This document shows, piece by piece, positions 1 through 6,492 of a DNA stretch of 8,671 nucleotides. A program made the translations under genes and the position numbers. The stretch spans positions 1 through 8,671 of the forward strand of contig CAIJEA010000734.1 in assembly GCA_903819605.1 (NCBI GenBank), read 5' to 3'. A model generated the notes under the pieces. It saw only the letters and a program-made list of their open reading frames with translations, was not told the origin of the DNA and made no database searches. The stretch's first letter is position 1, and each line of letters opens with the position of its first letter. The DNA comes from an uncultured cyanobacterium (lineage in GTDB: Bacteria; Cyanobacteriota; Cyanobacteriia; Pseudanabaenales; Pseudanabaenaceae).

Positions 1-105
1 TACATTCTCAATAGTAATTACAAGATGCAAAGTATTTGTCGAAAGCTAGGATTTCAATTACATCCAGATCGAGAAGAAGGAATGTTGAAGGCGGTTTTTG
101 TATAA
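1..105 (+). CDS. GNAT-family N-acetyltransferase, C-terminal fragment
   Basis: Frame 1 is open from the window edge to a TAA at 103-105 and gives 34 residues containing NSNYKMQSICRKLGF, followed by a short strand ending KAVFV. The pattern Asn-x-x-Met-x-x-(I/L)-x-(R/K)-K-L-G-F followed by a final beta strand is the typical C-terminal end of GNAT acetyltransferases, which move an acetyl group from acetyl-CoA to an amine. This end also closes the GNAT domain of bifunctional acyl-CoA synthetase/GNAT protein acetyltransferases, so either type is possible. The N-terminal part, with the acetyl-CoA binding loop, lies outside the window, and substrate and total length cannot be judged. Family assignment rests on a short match and is only moderately secure. 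Confidence 0.6.
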   Translation, partial: YILNSNYKMQSICRKLGFQLHPDREEGMLKAVFV

Positions 106-142
106 ACCCCAATCTAAACCGAATGTGGCAATTATAATCAAG

Positions 143-187
143 GCTTCGACTCCGCTCAGCCAGCATAAAACGTTGGCTGAGCGAAGC
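143..187. repeat. Interrupted palindrome, cyanobacterial dispersed-repeat type
   Basis: Arm GCTCAGCCA (154-162) pairs perfectly with TGGCTGAGC (174-182). GCTTC (143-147) pairs with GAAGC (183-187) across a six-base bulge on the left side. The wording GCTTCGACTCCGCTCAGCC is, from memory, a common dispersed palindrome in filamentous cyanobacterial genomes. It lies 38 bases after the stop of the acetyltransferase fragment and could act as its transcription terminator or mRNA stabiliser, although no clear T-run follows on the plus strand. Confidence 0.6.
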
Positions 188-280
188 GATGCACTGAGTT
201 TGCCGAAACACCAAACACTTATTTCGACGATCTCTGAAGCAAAAATAGATACAAAATCCAATTTTTGTTGACAAAAAAAG

Positions 281-307
281 TTAACATTAACTTAATAATT
301 CTATAAA
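281..307 (+). promoter_or_regulatory. Candidate sigma-70 promoter upstream of the sat leader
   Basis: TTAACA (281-286) and TATAAA (302-307) are spaced 15 bases apart. An alternative -35 element, TTGACA, sits at 268-273, with AT-rich TTAATA 18 bases further on. Transcription would start near 313-316, right at the first hairpin of the leader. The region is AT-rich, so chance matches are likely; this is a candidate only. Confidence 0.3.
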
Positions 308-310
308 TAC

Positions 311-338
311 TTACAAGCCGTCTTCCCAAAGCTTGTAA
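311..338 (+). other. Leader hairpin A (sat upstream region)
   Basis: TTACAAGC (311-318) and GCTTGTAA (331-338) form a perfect 8-bp stem around a 12-base loop. It lies directly after the candidate promoter and 55 bases before hairpin B. It may be the 5' structure of a leader or small RNA; no known riboswitch is recognised. Confidence 0.35.
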
Positions 339-392
339 CCTTCAACCTCTCTTGTAGCAGTATCCAGTTATGTCAGGACAAAAGAAAAAGCT

Positions 393-431
393 AGAAGAGA
401 GTTGCGGCGCAAAGCACCGCAACTCTCTTCT
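393..431. terminator. Perfect 15-bp hairpin B, terminator or attenuator ahead of sat
   Basis: Arms AGAAGAGAGTTGCGG (393-407) and CCGCAACTCTCTTCT (417-431) pair perfectly around a nine-base loop CGCAAAGCA. Only a weak T-run (GGGTTTTAT) follows on the plus strand. The only upstream gene stops almost 300 bases earlier and sat starts 118 bases later, so it is more likely the end of a short leader RNA or small RNA than a plain gene terminator. The rest of the spacer down to the sat start (432-549) shows no clear Shine-Dalgarno or other element. Confidence 0.5.
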
Positions 432-549
432 GGGTTTTATGTCTAAACTTACTTGGCTATAGCTACAAGAGTAAGATCTGCCTTGATAAGCAATGCCGAT
501 CGCAGTCTAAGAACACCTAATATTTTCAACCGTTTAAACTTAAAAAGTC

Positions 550-1752
550 ATGGCTCGACAACTCAAAAGCATCGCACCGCATGGTGGTCAACTGATCGAT
601 CGCATTGCCTCAGAAGCCCAAAAAGAAGTTTTTTATAGCAAAGCTGACCACTTGCCTCGTGTGCAATTGACCGAACGCGCCCTCTCCGACCTAGAACTAA
701 TTGCGATCGGCGGCTTTAGCCCACTTACTGGATTTTTAGGCAAAGCTGATTATGAGTCTGTCGTTTTAAATATGCGTCTTGCCAATGGTTTGCCTTGGTC
801 AATTCCGATTACTTTGCCTGTCACTTCCGCAGTTGCTGAAACTTTAAGCATAGGTACTTTAATCCGCCTTGACGATCCTAATGGTGTTTTTATCGGTGTA
901 TTAGAACTCAGCGAGAAATATAAGTACGACAAACTCAAAGAAGCTCTCCATGTCTACCGTACTAACGAAGATCGCCATCCTGGGGTCAAAGTTGTCTATG
1001 CCCAAGGTGAAATTTACCTCGCTGGGGATGTTTGGTTGCTAGAACGACGCTCTCATCCACTTTTTCCCACCTATCAAATCGATCCTGCTGATTCTCGCGA
1101 ATTATTCATCGAAAAAGGTTGGCGCACAATTGTTGGTTTCCAAACTCGCAATCCGATCCATCGTGCCCATGAATATATTCAAAAATGTGCGCTAGAAATC
1201 GTCGATGGTTTATTCTTGCATCCTCTGGTCGGCGCAACTAAGAGTGATGACGTGCCTGCTGATGTGCGGATGCGTTGCTATGAAATCATGCTGGAACATT
1301 ATTTCCCCTTAGATCGCGTCACCTTGGCAATTAACCCTGCGGCGATGCGTTATGCAGGACCTCGTGAGGCAATTTTCCACGCCTTGATTCGCAAAAACTA
1401 TGGTTGCACTCACTTTATCGTCGGGCGCGATCATGCGGGTGTGGGCGACTATTACGGAACTTACGACGCACAACATATTTTCTATGAGTTTGAAGATGGC
1501 GAACTAGGCATCACTCCTTTGATGTTTGAACATGCTTTCTATTGCAAGCGTACTCAGGGCATGGCAACCACAAAAACAAGTGCCAGCCTTCCCGAAGAAA
1601 GGGTACATCTATCAGGTACGAAAGTTCGCGAAATGCTCCGCCGTGGCGAATGTCCACCCCCTGAGTTCTCCCGCCCAGAAGTCGCTGCCGAGCTAGCAAA
1701 AATCATGCACAAAATGGCGATCGAAGAAGCTGCCACAGGCTTTGAAATCTAA
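550..1752 (+). CDS. sat: Sulfate adenylyltransferase (ATP sulfurylase)
   Basis: Catalyses ATP + sulfate to adenosine 5'-phosphosulfate + pyrophosphate, the first step of assimilatory sulfate reduction, in the cytosol. The 400-residue product has the usual length of the single-domain bacterial/cyanobacterial enzyme, without an APS-kinase fusion. Visible motifs: N-terminal SIAPHGGQLIDRI (7-19), the nucleotide-binding QTRNPIHRAHE (198-208, including the H-x-x-H pair), GRDHAGVG (292-299) and LSGTKVREMLRRGE (354-367) near the C-terminus. The ATG at 550 is chosen because the family N-terminus begins a few residues before IAPHGG; no good Shine-Dalgarno precedes it. No sulfur-assimilation genes are adjacent, so it looks monocistronic, with a structured upstream region and a strong terminator overlapping its stop codon. 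Identity is secure. Confidence 0.97.
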   Translation: MARQLKSIAPHGGQLIDRIASEAQKEVFYSKADHLPRVQLTERALSDLELIAIGGFSPLTGFLGKADYESVVLNMRLANGLPWSIPITLPVTSAVAETLSIGTLIRLDDPNGVFIGVLELSEKYKYDKLKEALHVYRTNEDRHPGVKVVYAQGEIYLAGDVWLLERRSHPLFPTYQIDPADSRELFIEKGWRTIVGFQTRNPIHRAHEYIQKCALEIVDGLFLHPLVGATKSDDVPADVRMRCYEIMLEHYFPLDRVTLAINPAAMRYAGPREAIFHALIRKNYGCTHFIVGRDHAGVGDYYGTYDAQHIFYEFEDGELGITPLMFEHAFYCKRTQGMATTKTSASLPEERVHLSGTKVREMLRRGECPPPEFSRPEVAAELAKIMHKMAIEEAATGFEI

Positions 1753-1787
1753 CAAAAAAGGAGGCGCTTAGCACCTCCTTTTTTGTT
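1751..1787. terminator. Bidirectional intrinsic terminator of sat
   Basis: AACAAAAAAGGAGG (1751-1764) pairs perfectly with CCTCCTTTTTTGTT (1774-1787) around CGCTTAGCA. The apical GC/GC pair can also form, leaving one C-A mismatch. The T-run lies within the stem's right arm and the A-run in the left arm, so it can work in either direction. It overlaps the TAA of sat (1750-1752), giving a very short 3' UTR. Confidence 0.85.
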
Positions 1788-1847
1788 GGATTTGTGACAC
1801 TATAGTAAAAGCAATTAAATCTTTTTGTGGATGCTATATTAGGTTGT

Positions 1848-1864
1848 ATTAAATTAGATTTAAT
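1848..1864. promoter_or_regulatory. AT-rich palindrome upstream of the restriction-modification gene
   Basis: ATTAAAT (1848-1854) and ATTTAAT (1858-1864) are inverted around TAG, 27 bases before the ATG at 1892. A second, wider inverted repeat is AATTAAATC (1813-1821) and GATTTAATT (1857-1865). Such sites can be operators for autoregulated methyltransferases, but in AT-rich DNA they also arise by chance, and no separate controller protein is encoded here. Confidence 0.25.
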
Positions 1865-1891
1865 TATATAAGAAAGCTAACTGTTGACCAA

Positions 1892-4357
1892 ATGATAACC
1901 TTTCTTAGCGACTCTACTGATATAAATAGAATTCATCTATCATCAAGACTAAATTTAGAAAAACGTAACGAATTAGGACAATTTTTAACACCTGCTCCAA
2001 TTTCTCGTTTCATGGCAAGACAATTTAATAATCTATCGGGACAAATTAGCTTGCTCGATGCAGGAGCTGGAGTTGGCTCATTAACTACAGCTTTTGTAGA
2101 ACAATTATTAATTAGTTCTAATCCTATAGAAAGTTGCTTCATAACAGCTTATGAAATTGAGCCAAGTTTTCTACCATCATTAAACAAAAGATTGATTGAA
2201 TGCTGTGTTGCTTTACAAAACAAAGGAATTAAGGCGAGTTATTTACTACATAAAAAGAACTTTATAGAAGCTACTGCTGAAAGTGATAAATCACTTTTAT
2301 ATAAGTCTACAGATTCTTTTACTCATGCGCTTCTAAATCCACCTTATAAGAAAATCAATAGTCAATCAGGTGAGAAGAAATCTCTCTCGAATCTTGGCAT
2401 TGAAACAGGTAATCTTTACAGCGCTTTTGTCTGGATTACTATGTTGAAGCTTGTAGAAGGTGGGGAAATAGTTGCTATTACCCCAAGAAGCTTTTGTAAC
2501 GGCACATATTTCCGCCCATTTCGCAAAGCAATTTTTAAAGAAATGGGGATTGAAAAAATCCATGTATTTAAGAGTCGTTCAACTACTTTTGCTGACGATA
2601 ATGTACTACAGGAAAATATTATTTTCCACGCTACTAAAACAAAGCTGAATCCTAGGTTTATAGAAGTCACTAATCATTCTGGAAATGATTTGGATGAATT
2701 TTCAGAAATAAGAACCGTACCCTATGATGAAGTAATTGAAAAAAACGATTCTGATCAATTCATCCACATTATTACCAATTCTCTAGAAGATGCATTAAGA
2801 ATACAAATGCATAAAATGCCATGTACTTTAGAGGAACTTGGATTAGATGTGTCAACTGGACCAGTTGTAGATTTTCGTCTCAAGTCTGACTTAAGGAGTT
2901 ATTTAGATCACAAAAATGTTCCTTTGATCTATCCCGAATCTATCAAAACAGGGAGATTTGTCTTTCCTCCAAAGAATCCTCGTAAAGCGATCTCAATTGA
3001 ACACAATCTTACAACTCAAAAATGGTTAATCCCGAGGGGGTGGTACGTTCTAACAAAAAGATTCTCAGCAAAAGAGGAAAAACGCCGTATTATGGCTGCT
3101 GTTTGTTCTCCGATGGATAAACCGTTATTGGGTATAGAAAACCACCTTAACTACTTTCATGCTAAAGGTGAAAGTCTAAATCCTGATTTAGCAAAAGGAT
3201 TAACAGCTTTCCTCAATTCAACACTATTTGATAGCTATTTTCGACAATTTAGTGGTCATACACAAATCAATGCAACAGATTTGCGTAGAATGAAATACCC
3301 TTGTAAAGACATTTTGATGTCTCTAGGGAGCCAAATTGGTGACTCCATAACCGATCAATTAACTCTTGATAATCTTGTTCACAAAACTTTGTCAATTATG
3401 AGCGAAGTAACTCATGCGCTTCAAGCCAGTCAACGCATTGAAGAAGCAATTTTTATTCTTAAAAATATTTCTGCACCAAAAGAACAACAGAATGAACGCT
3501 CTGCACTATGCTTGCTAGCATTAGCTGACCTTCGCCCCGATACACCTTGGCATCATTCAACAGCACCAAGACGTAGAATTACCGAAATGATGGATTGGTT
3601 TCGGAATTACTACGGTAAACAATATGCACCTAATACAAGGGAAACTGTACGAAGACAAACAATGCATCAGTTTGTACAAATGGGACTGGTAATAGAAAAT
3701 CCTGATCGTCCAGATCGCCCAATCAATAGCCCTAAGTGGTGTTATCAACTTCATCCGCAAGCTCTTTCTCTCCTACAATCCTACGGTTCTGATCGGTGGG
3801 AAGAATTTTGTCGAGATTATGCTGTTTCGGTCAAAAATATATTGAGGGAAAAGGAAAGAAATATCTCAATGATTCCAGTTACCCTACCTGATGGCAAGTC
3901 AATTCAGCTTTCGTCAGGCGGGCAAAATCTATTGATAAAAGAAATTTTAGAAAAGTTTTGCCCTAGATTTACGCCTAGAGGCATTGTCTTATATGTTGGT
4001 GATGCTGGAGAAAAATTTATCGTTAATGAAACTCAAAGATTTCAAGAACTAGGCATTGAACTTGATCCTCACGGTAAAATGCCAGATCTTGTAGTTCATT
4101 ACGAAGCTCAAGGTTGGCTTGTATTAGTAGAAGCTGTAACTAGCCACGGTCCAGTTAACTTAAAACGTCGTAATGAATTAAAGCAAATCTTTCATTCAAG
4201 TCGAGATGGATTAGTCTTTGTTACTGCTTTTCCCAGTCGGAAAGAAATGACAAAATATCTAGCCGAAATTTCTTGGGAAACGGAAGTTTGGATTGCCGAT
4301 CAGCCAGATCACATGATTCATTTCAATGGAGAAAGATTTCTAGGACCTTATGAATAG
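1892..4357 (+). CDS. Single-chain Type II restriction-modification protein: N6-adenine methyltransferase fused to BsuBI/PstI-family endonuclease
   Basis: The 821-residue protein joins two enzymes. Residues 1-500 are a gamma-class N6-adenine DNA methyltransferase: GQFLTP (29-34, motif X-like), SAM-binding LLDAGAGVGS (54-63), catalytic NPPY (149-152), and a target-recognition part ending with GHTQINATDLR (455-465), as in M.PstI/M.BsuBI relatives. Residues 503-821 match the BsuBI/PstI restriction endonuclease family: a helical N-part (NERSALCLLALADL from 534) and a nuclease core with PD (731-732) and LVEAVTSHGPV (745-755). D732 and E747 are candidate metal ligands; no lysine sits at the usual ExK position, but K758 is near. 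Target by family would be CTGCAG, an inference. The gene is AT-rich, has no HIP1 octamer and no Shine-Dalgarno at its ATG, suggesting acquisition by transfer. In known family members methyltransferase and nuclease are separate proteins of about 500 and 320 residues, so the fusion is the notable point. Domain calls are strong; activity is untested. Confidence 0.92.
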   Translation: MITFLSDSTDINRIHLSSRLNLEKRNELGQFLTPAPISRFMARQFNNLSGQISLLDAGAGVGSLTTAFVEQLLISSNPIESCFITAYEIEPSFLPSLNKRLIECCVALQNKGIKASYLLHKKNFIEATAESDKSLLYKSTDSFTHALLNPPYKKINSQSGEKKSLSNLGIETGNLYSAFVWITMLKLVEGGEIVAITPRSFCNGTYFRPFRKAIFKEMGIEKIHVFKSRSTTFADDNVLQENIIFHATKTKLNPRFIEVTNHSGNDLDEFSEIRTVPYDEVIEKNDSDQFIHIITNSLEDALRIQMHKMPCTLEELGLDVSTGPVVDFRLKSDLRSYLDHKNVPLIYPESIKTGRFVFPPKNPRKAISIEHNLTTQKWLIPRGWYVLTKRFSAKEEKRRIMAAVCSPMDKPLLGIENHLNYFHAKGESLNPDLAKGLTAFLNSTLFDSYFRQFSGHTQINATDLRRMKYPCKDILMSLGSQIGDSITDQLTLDNLVHKTLSIMSEVTHALQASQRIEEAIFILKNISAPKEQQNERSALCLLALADLRPDTPWHHSTAPRRRITEMMDWFRNYYGKQYAPNTRETVRRQTMHQFVQMGLVIENPDRPDRPINSPKWCYQLHPQALSLLQSYGSDRWEEFCRDYAVSVKNILREKERNISMIPVTLPDGKSIQLSSGGQNLLIKEILEKFCPRFTPRGIVLYVGDAGEKFIVNETQRFQELGIELDPHGKMPDLVVHYEAQGWLVLVEAVTSHGPVNLKRRNELKQIFHSSRDGLVFVTAFPSRKEMTKYLAEISWETEVWIADQPDHMIHFNGERFLGPYE

Positions 4358-4368
4358 TTAATTATTTT

Positions 4369-4644
4369 TTATGTGTATTCGGTGTATTCGCCATTTTTAA
4401 TTTGTGAAATACCAACATTAATATCTTTTTGAAGTGCCGCAAGTTTTAGGGCGCGAAGTTCTTCTTCTGCCTGTTGGATGCGATCGCATATAGCTTGAAA
4501 TGCTACTGCATCTTGAACTACCACCTCAGCTTTACCATTAACAGTCAAAACCATTGGCGACTTTGTAGCTTTGATCTGTTCTATAAACCTCTTAGCATTG
4601 CGCTTGAAATCACTGAGAGATTGAATATTTTGGAGATCGATCAT
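4369..4644 (-). CDS. Phd/YefM-family antitoxin, apparently without partner toxin
   Basis: A 91-residue protein starting MIDLQNIQSLSDFKRNAK, followed by a strand-rich part with KSPMVLTVNGKAEVVVQD, the typical Phd/YefM fold that dimerises and binds palindromic DNA. The C-terminal helix (EEELRALKLAALQKDI) and tail would wrap the toxin. I choose the ATG at 4644; a TTG three codons upstream (4653) is also in frame, but the family normally starts close to this methionine. In such operons a RelE/ParE-type toxin normally follows directly; here the stop at 4369 is only 11 bases from the end of the convergent restriction-modification gene and no toxin ORF is present on either side. It contains one HIP1 site (4480-4487), so it belongs to the resident genome. 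It may act on a distant toxin or be a relic. Confidence 0.85.
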   Translation of the reverse strand: MIDLQNIQSLSDFKRNAKRFIEQIKATKSPMVLTVNGKAEVVVQDAVAFQAICDRIQQAEEELRALKLAALQKDINVGISQIKNGEYTEYT

Positions 4645-4645
4645 A

Positions 4646-4685
4646 ATTATCAAAGCACTAAATTCAGATCTAATTTAATGATAAT
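4646..4685. promoter_or_regulatory. Nested palindrome at the antitoxin start, possible autoregulatory operator
   Basis: Outer arms ATTATCA (4646-4652) and TGATAAT (4679-4685) enclose inner arms TAAATT (4659-4664) and AATTTA (4672-4677), centred near the palindrome AGATCT (4666-4671). It sits immediately upstream of the ATG at 4644. Phd/YefM antitoxins usually repress their own promoter through short palindromes, so the position fits. It also lies just after the csaB stop, so a role in csaB mRNA 3' structure is possible. Confidence 0.35.
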
Positions 4686-4712
4686 CGATTTTCCTTTTAA
4701 TTTTTAAATGCT

Positions 4713-5753
4713 TTAACTTAGTATTTTTTTGTGGATTAATGCTTGTTGTTTCAGTTGATGAATGCGTGGCGCGATCGCACTTTCTTTATTCTCTAAATCA
4801 TTAATCCAAACATCTGTAAGTGATTGAGCGTCATCGGGTAAATCCTCTAATTCCCAACCAGAAATACCCAAATCTTCCATCAGATAGGAAACCTTTGGGT
4901 CGTAGCTAATTGCCGAACATTGACAACCTTCGGCAGCCGCCATAATCACACCATGCAAACGCATGGCGATCGCTAAGTCCACACCTCGGAAAATCCCCTT
5001 TAGTTTGCGCGGATCTTTTTGGATGATGATTTGACTCTGCTTAGGAAACTTATCATTCAGCGAATCACAAATTGCTTGGGCGATCGCCTTATCTTGAGAT
5101 GGCTGAAAAGGAACTAGCAAAATATGAGCATTAGTTTGCGCTTGTAATTTTTGCAAAGCCTCCGTAATCGTAGCAAGGCGACAGGAAGTTAGGGCAGGAT
5201 GCGATCGCAAAACGACTGCTACTCGTGGCGAAGGTATGTCGCCATAAATATCCATCGGCGTTGACTCCAAAGCCCAAACTGGATCGGGGGCAATGATACT
5301 TTCGATTTGCCAATCGGCTAATAATTTCGCAGAAGGGCGATCGCGCACAGATATCGATGTACATCCCTGCAAAGCACGTCTCGCGATCCATTTACTTAAC
5401 TTGCGCTTGAGTGGTCCCACCCCCTGCGCCCATGCGATCGTCTGCAACCCCATCCCCTGTGCTAAGCCCATCAATCCACCGTAGTAGATCGGATTTCTGG
5501 CACTAGTCGCATCTTGCATCAGGCTGCCACCGCCCCAAATAAATAAATCCGATCGCTTCATCGCATTTATTAACCCAAATACCGAATAGCGATCGTTAGC
5601 TTCGACCTGATGCAAATTTTCAGTGGCTTTGGGACTAGCAGACAATACAAGCGGCTGGACATCCTTGGGCAACATTTGCAGCAAAGTGGCAAGCAAAGCC
5701 TCATCCCCGCCATTGCCCATTCCGTAATATCCACATAAAACCGCACGTCGCAT
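4713..5753 (-). CDS. csaB: Polysaccharide pyruvyl transferase CsaB
   Basis: Transfers pyruvate from phosphoenolpyruvate as a ketal onto a peptidoglycan-linked cell-wall polysaccharide, making the ligand recognised by SLH domains; in cyanobacteria this links SLH-type outer-membrane proteins to the wall. The 346-residue protein shows family motifs in order: GYYGMGNGGDEALL (8-21), IWGGGSLMQD (72-81), WAQGVGPL (108-115), SVRDRPS (135-141), PDPVW (156-160), AMRLHGVIMAA (263-273) and SYDPKV (283-288). Length is normal. Start ATG at 5753; only a weak GGA lies before it. Five exact HIP1 octamers lie within it (4771, 4966, 5080, 5201, 5337), a sign of long residence in this genome. The membrane-protein gene ends 69 bases upstream on the same strand, so the two may share a transcript. 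Assignment is secure. Confidence 0.93.
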   Translation of the reverse strand: MRRAVLCGYYGMGNGGDEALLATLLQMLPKDVQPLVLSASPKATENLHQVEANDRYSVFGLINAMKRSDLFIWGGGSLMQDATSARNPIYYGGLMGLAQGMGLQTIAWAQGVGPLKRKLSKWIARRALQGCTSISVRDRPSAKLLADWQIESIIAPDPVWALESTPMDIYGDIPSPRVAVVLRSHPALTSCRLATITEALQKLQAQTNAHILLVPFQPSQDKAIAQAICDSLNDKFPKQSQIIIQKDPRKLKGIFRGVDLAIAMRLHGVIMAAAEGCQCSAISYDPKVSYLMEDLGISGWELEDLPDDAQSLTDVWINDLENKESAIAPRIHQLKQQALIHKKILS

Positions 5754-5822
5754 ACTTATTAGTCCAACTGTTCTCAGAATTTCTTGCGAAATCTAATTGT
5801 CGCGCATTCCAGACAGCAAACT

Positions 5823-6317
5823 TTATGCAATTTTGACAAAAGTAGCGCTGGCAACTAGCGATATACCGATTAATAACCAGATAAGCAATGTAAAGTCGGT
5901 ACTGATAAAACTATTGCCTAATTGGATGAGGGCGATTGCTATTCCCGTAATACTAGCGATCGCGATCGCAAATAACCAACGCCAGCGAGAATTACTAGAT
6001 TTCTGGGACGATTTTTTAAAAAGCTGTGTGTGAGTAGGTTGCCGATAAATTTGGGTGCGTGAGGAATTAAAATTATTGAGTGACCGATTAGATAAGCCCT
6101 GATTAGAAGCAATTAATCGTTGTGATTTTTGGGGGACTCTATGGACAAATCTTGGCTTTAACTTATTTTTTCTCCGATATAGACGGTTCTCAATTTTCTT
6201 GAGACGCACCCAAAACAATAATACTAAAAGGATCATCAATGAGCCTATTGCAATCACCAACTTGACTAGAAAAAGCAGCAAGTCTATGTTTTCTTGATTG
6301 GATAAAACAATTGCCAT
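5823..6317 (-). CDS. Small membrane protein with three predicted helices and a basic linker, unknown function
   Basis: A 164-residue protein not recognised as a named family. It has a hydrophobic segment at about 13-37, a long polar linker rich in Lys, Arg, Ser, Asn and Gln (about 38-112), and two further hydrophobic segments at about 113-133 and 142-162 separated by a short turn. The linker's basic charge suggests it faces the cytoplasm. I use the ATG at 6317; an in-frame GTG at 6332 would add five residues, and neither has a clear Shine-Dalgarno. Two overlapping HIP1 octamers (5956-5969) lie in the part encoding the second membrane segment. It is followed by csaB at 69 bases, so an envelope role is possible but not shown. 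The hairpin at 6423-6489 separates it from the FHA genes, implying its own promoter in the roughly 100 bases between. Confidence 0.65.
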   Translation of the reverse strand: MAIVLSNQENIDLLLFLVKLVIAIGSLMILLVLLFWVRLKKIENRLYRRKNKLKPRFVHRVPQKSQRLIASNQGLSNRSLNNFNSSRTQIYRQPTHTQLFKKSSQKSSNSRWRWLFAIAIASITGIAIALIQLGNSFISTDFTLLIWLLIGISLVASATFVKIA

Positions 6318-6422
6318 ATATGCTGCTGCCACTAAGCCAAATTACGGATTTAGTAAATTTTATTGTTTCATTTAGCCCCAAAATGTACGAACTAGAAATC
6401 ATCAGCAAAAATGTCAGTAAAA

Positions 6423-6489
6423 ACATGATGAAATATAAATTTAAAAAGCACCGCGAAGCGGTGCTTTTTAAATTTATATTTCATCATGT
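6423..6489. terminator. Perfect 32-bp hairpin, terminator of the FHA gene
   Basis: The arm 6423-6454 is the exact reverse complement of 6458-6489, with a three-base GAA loop. The lower stem is AT-rich and the top is GC-rich (GCACCGC/GCGGTGC). On the minus strand it begins three bases after the TAG of the FHA gene and is followed by TTTTTACTG, as expected for an intrinsic terminator. The length and perfection of the stem are far above what termination needs, so it may also be a mobile or maintained palindrome. Confidence 0.8.
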
Positions 6490-6492
6490 GAG

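Noticed and set aside
8..274. Minus-strand ORF of 88 codons (and an overlapping one at 58-261)
   Set aside because: Overlaps the plus-strand acetyltransferase end and the palindrome; cysteine- and phenylalanine-rich composition with no family resemblance.
453..638. Plus-strand ORF overlapping the sat start
   Set aside because: Out of frame with sat, which has clear family motifs from its seventh residue; composition is not protein-like.
4645..4653. TTG start three codons upstream for the antitoxin
   Set aside because: The ATG at 4644 matches the usual family N-terminus and no Shine-Dalgarno favours the TTG.
4474..4707. Plus-strand ORF opposite the antitoxin
   Set aside because: Antisense shadow of the antitoxin; considered as a possible missing toxin but shows no RelE, ParE or Doc pattern.
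5293..5484. Plus-strand ORF inside csaB
   Set aside because: Shadow of csaB on the opposite strand.
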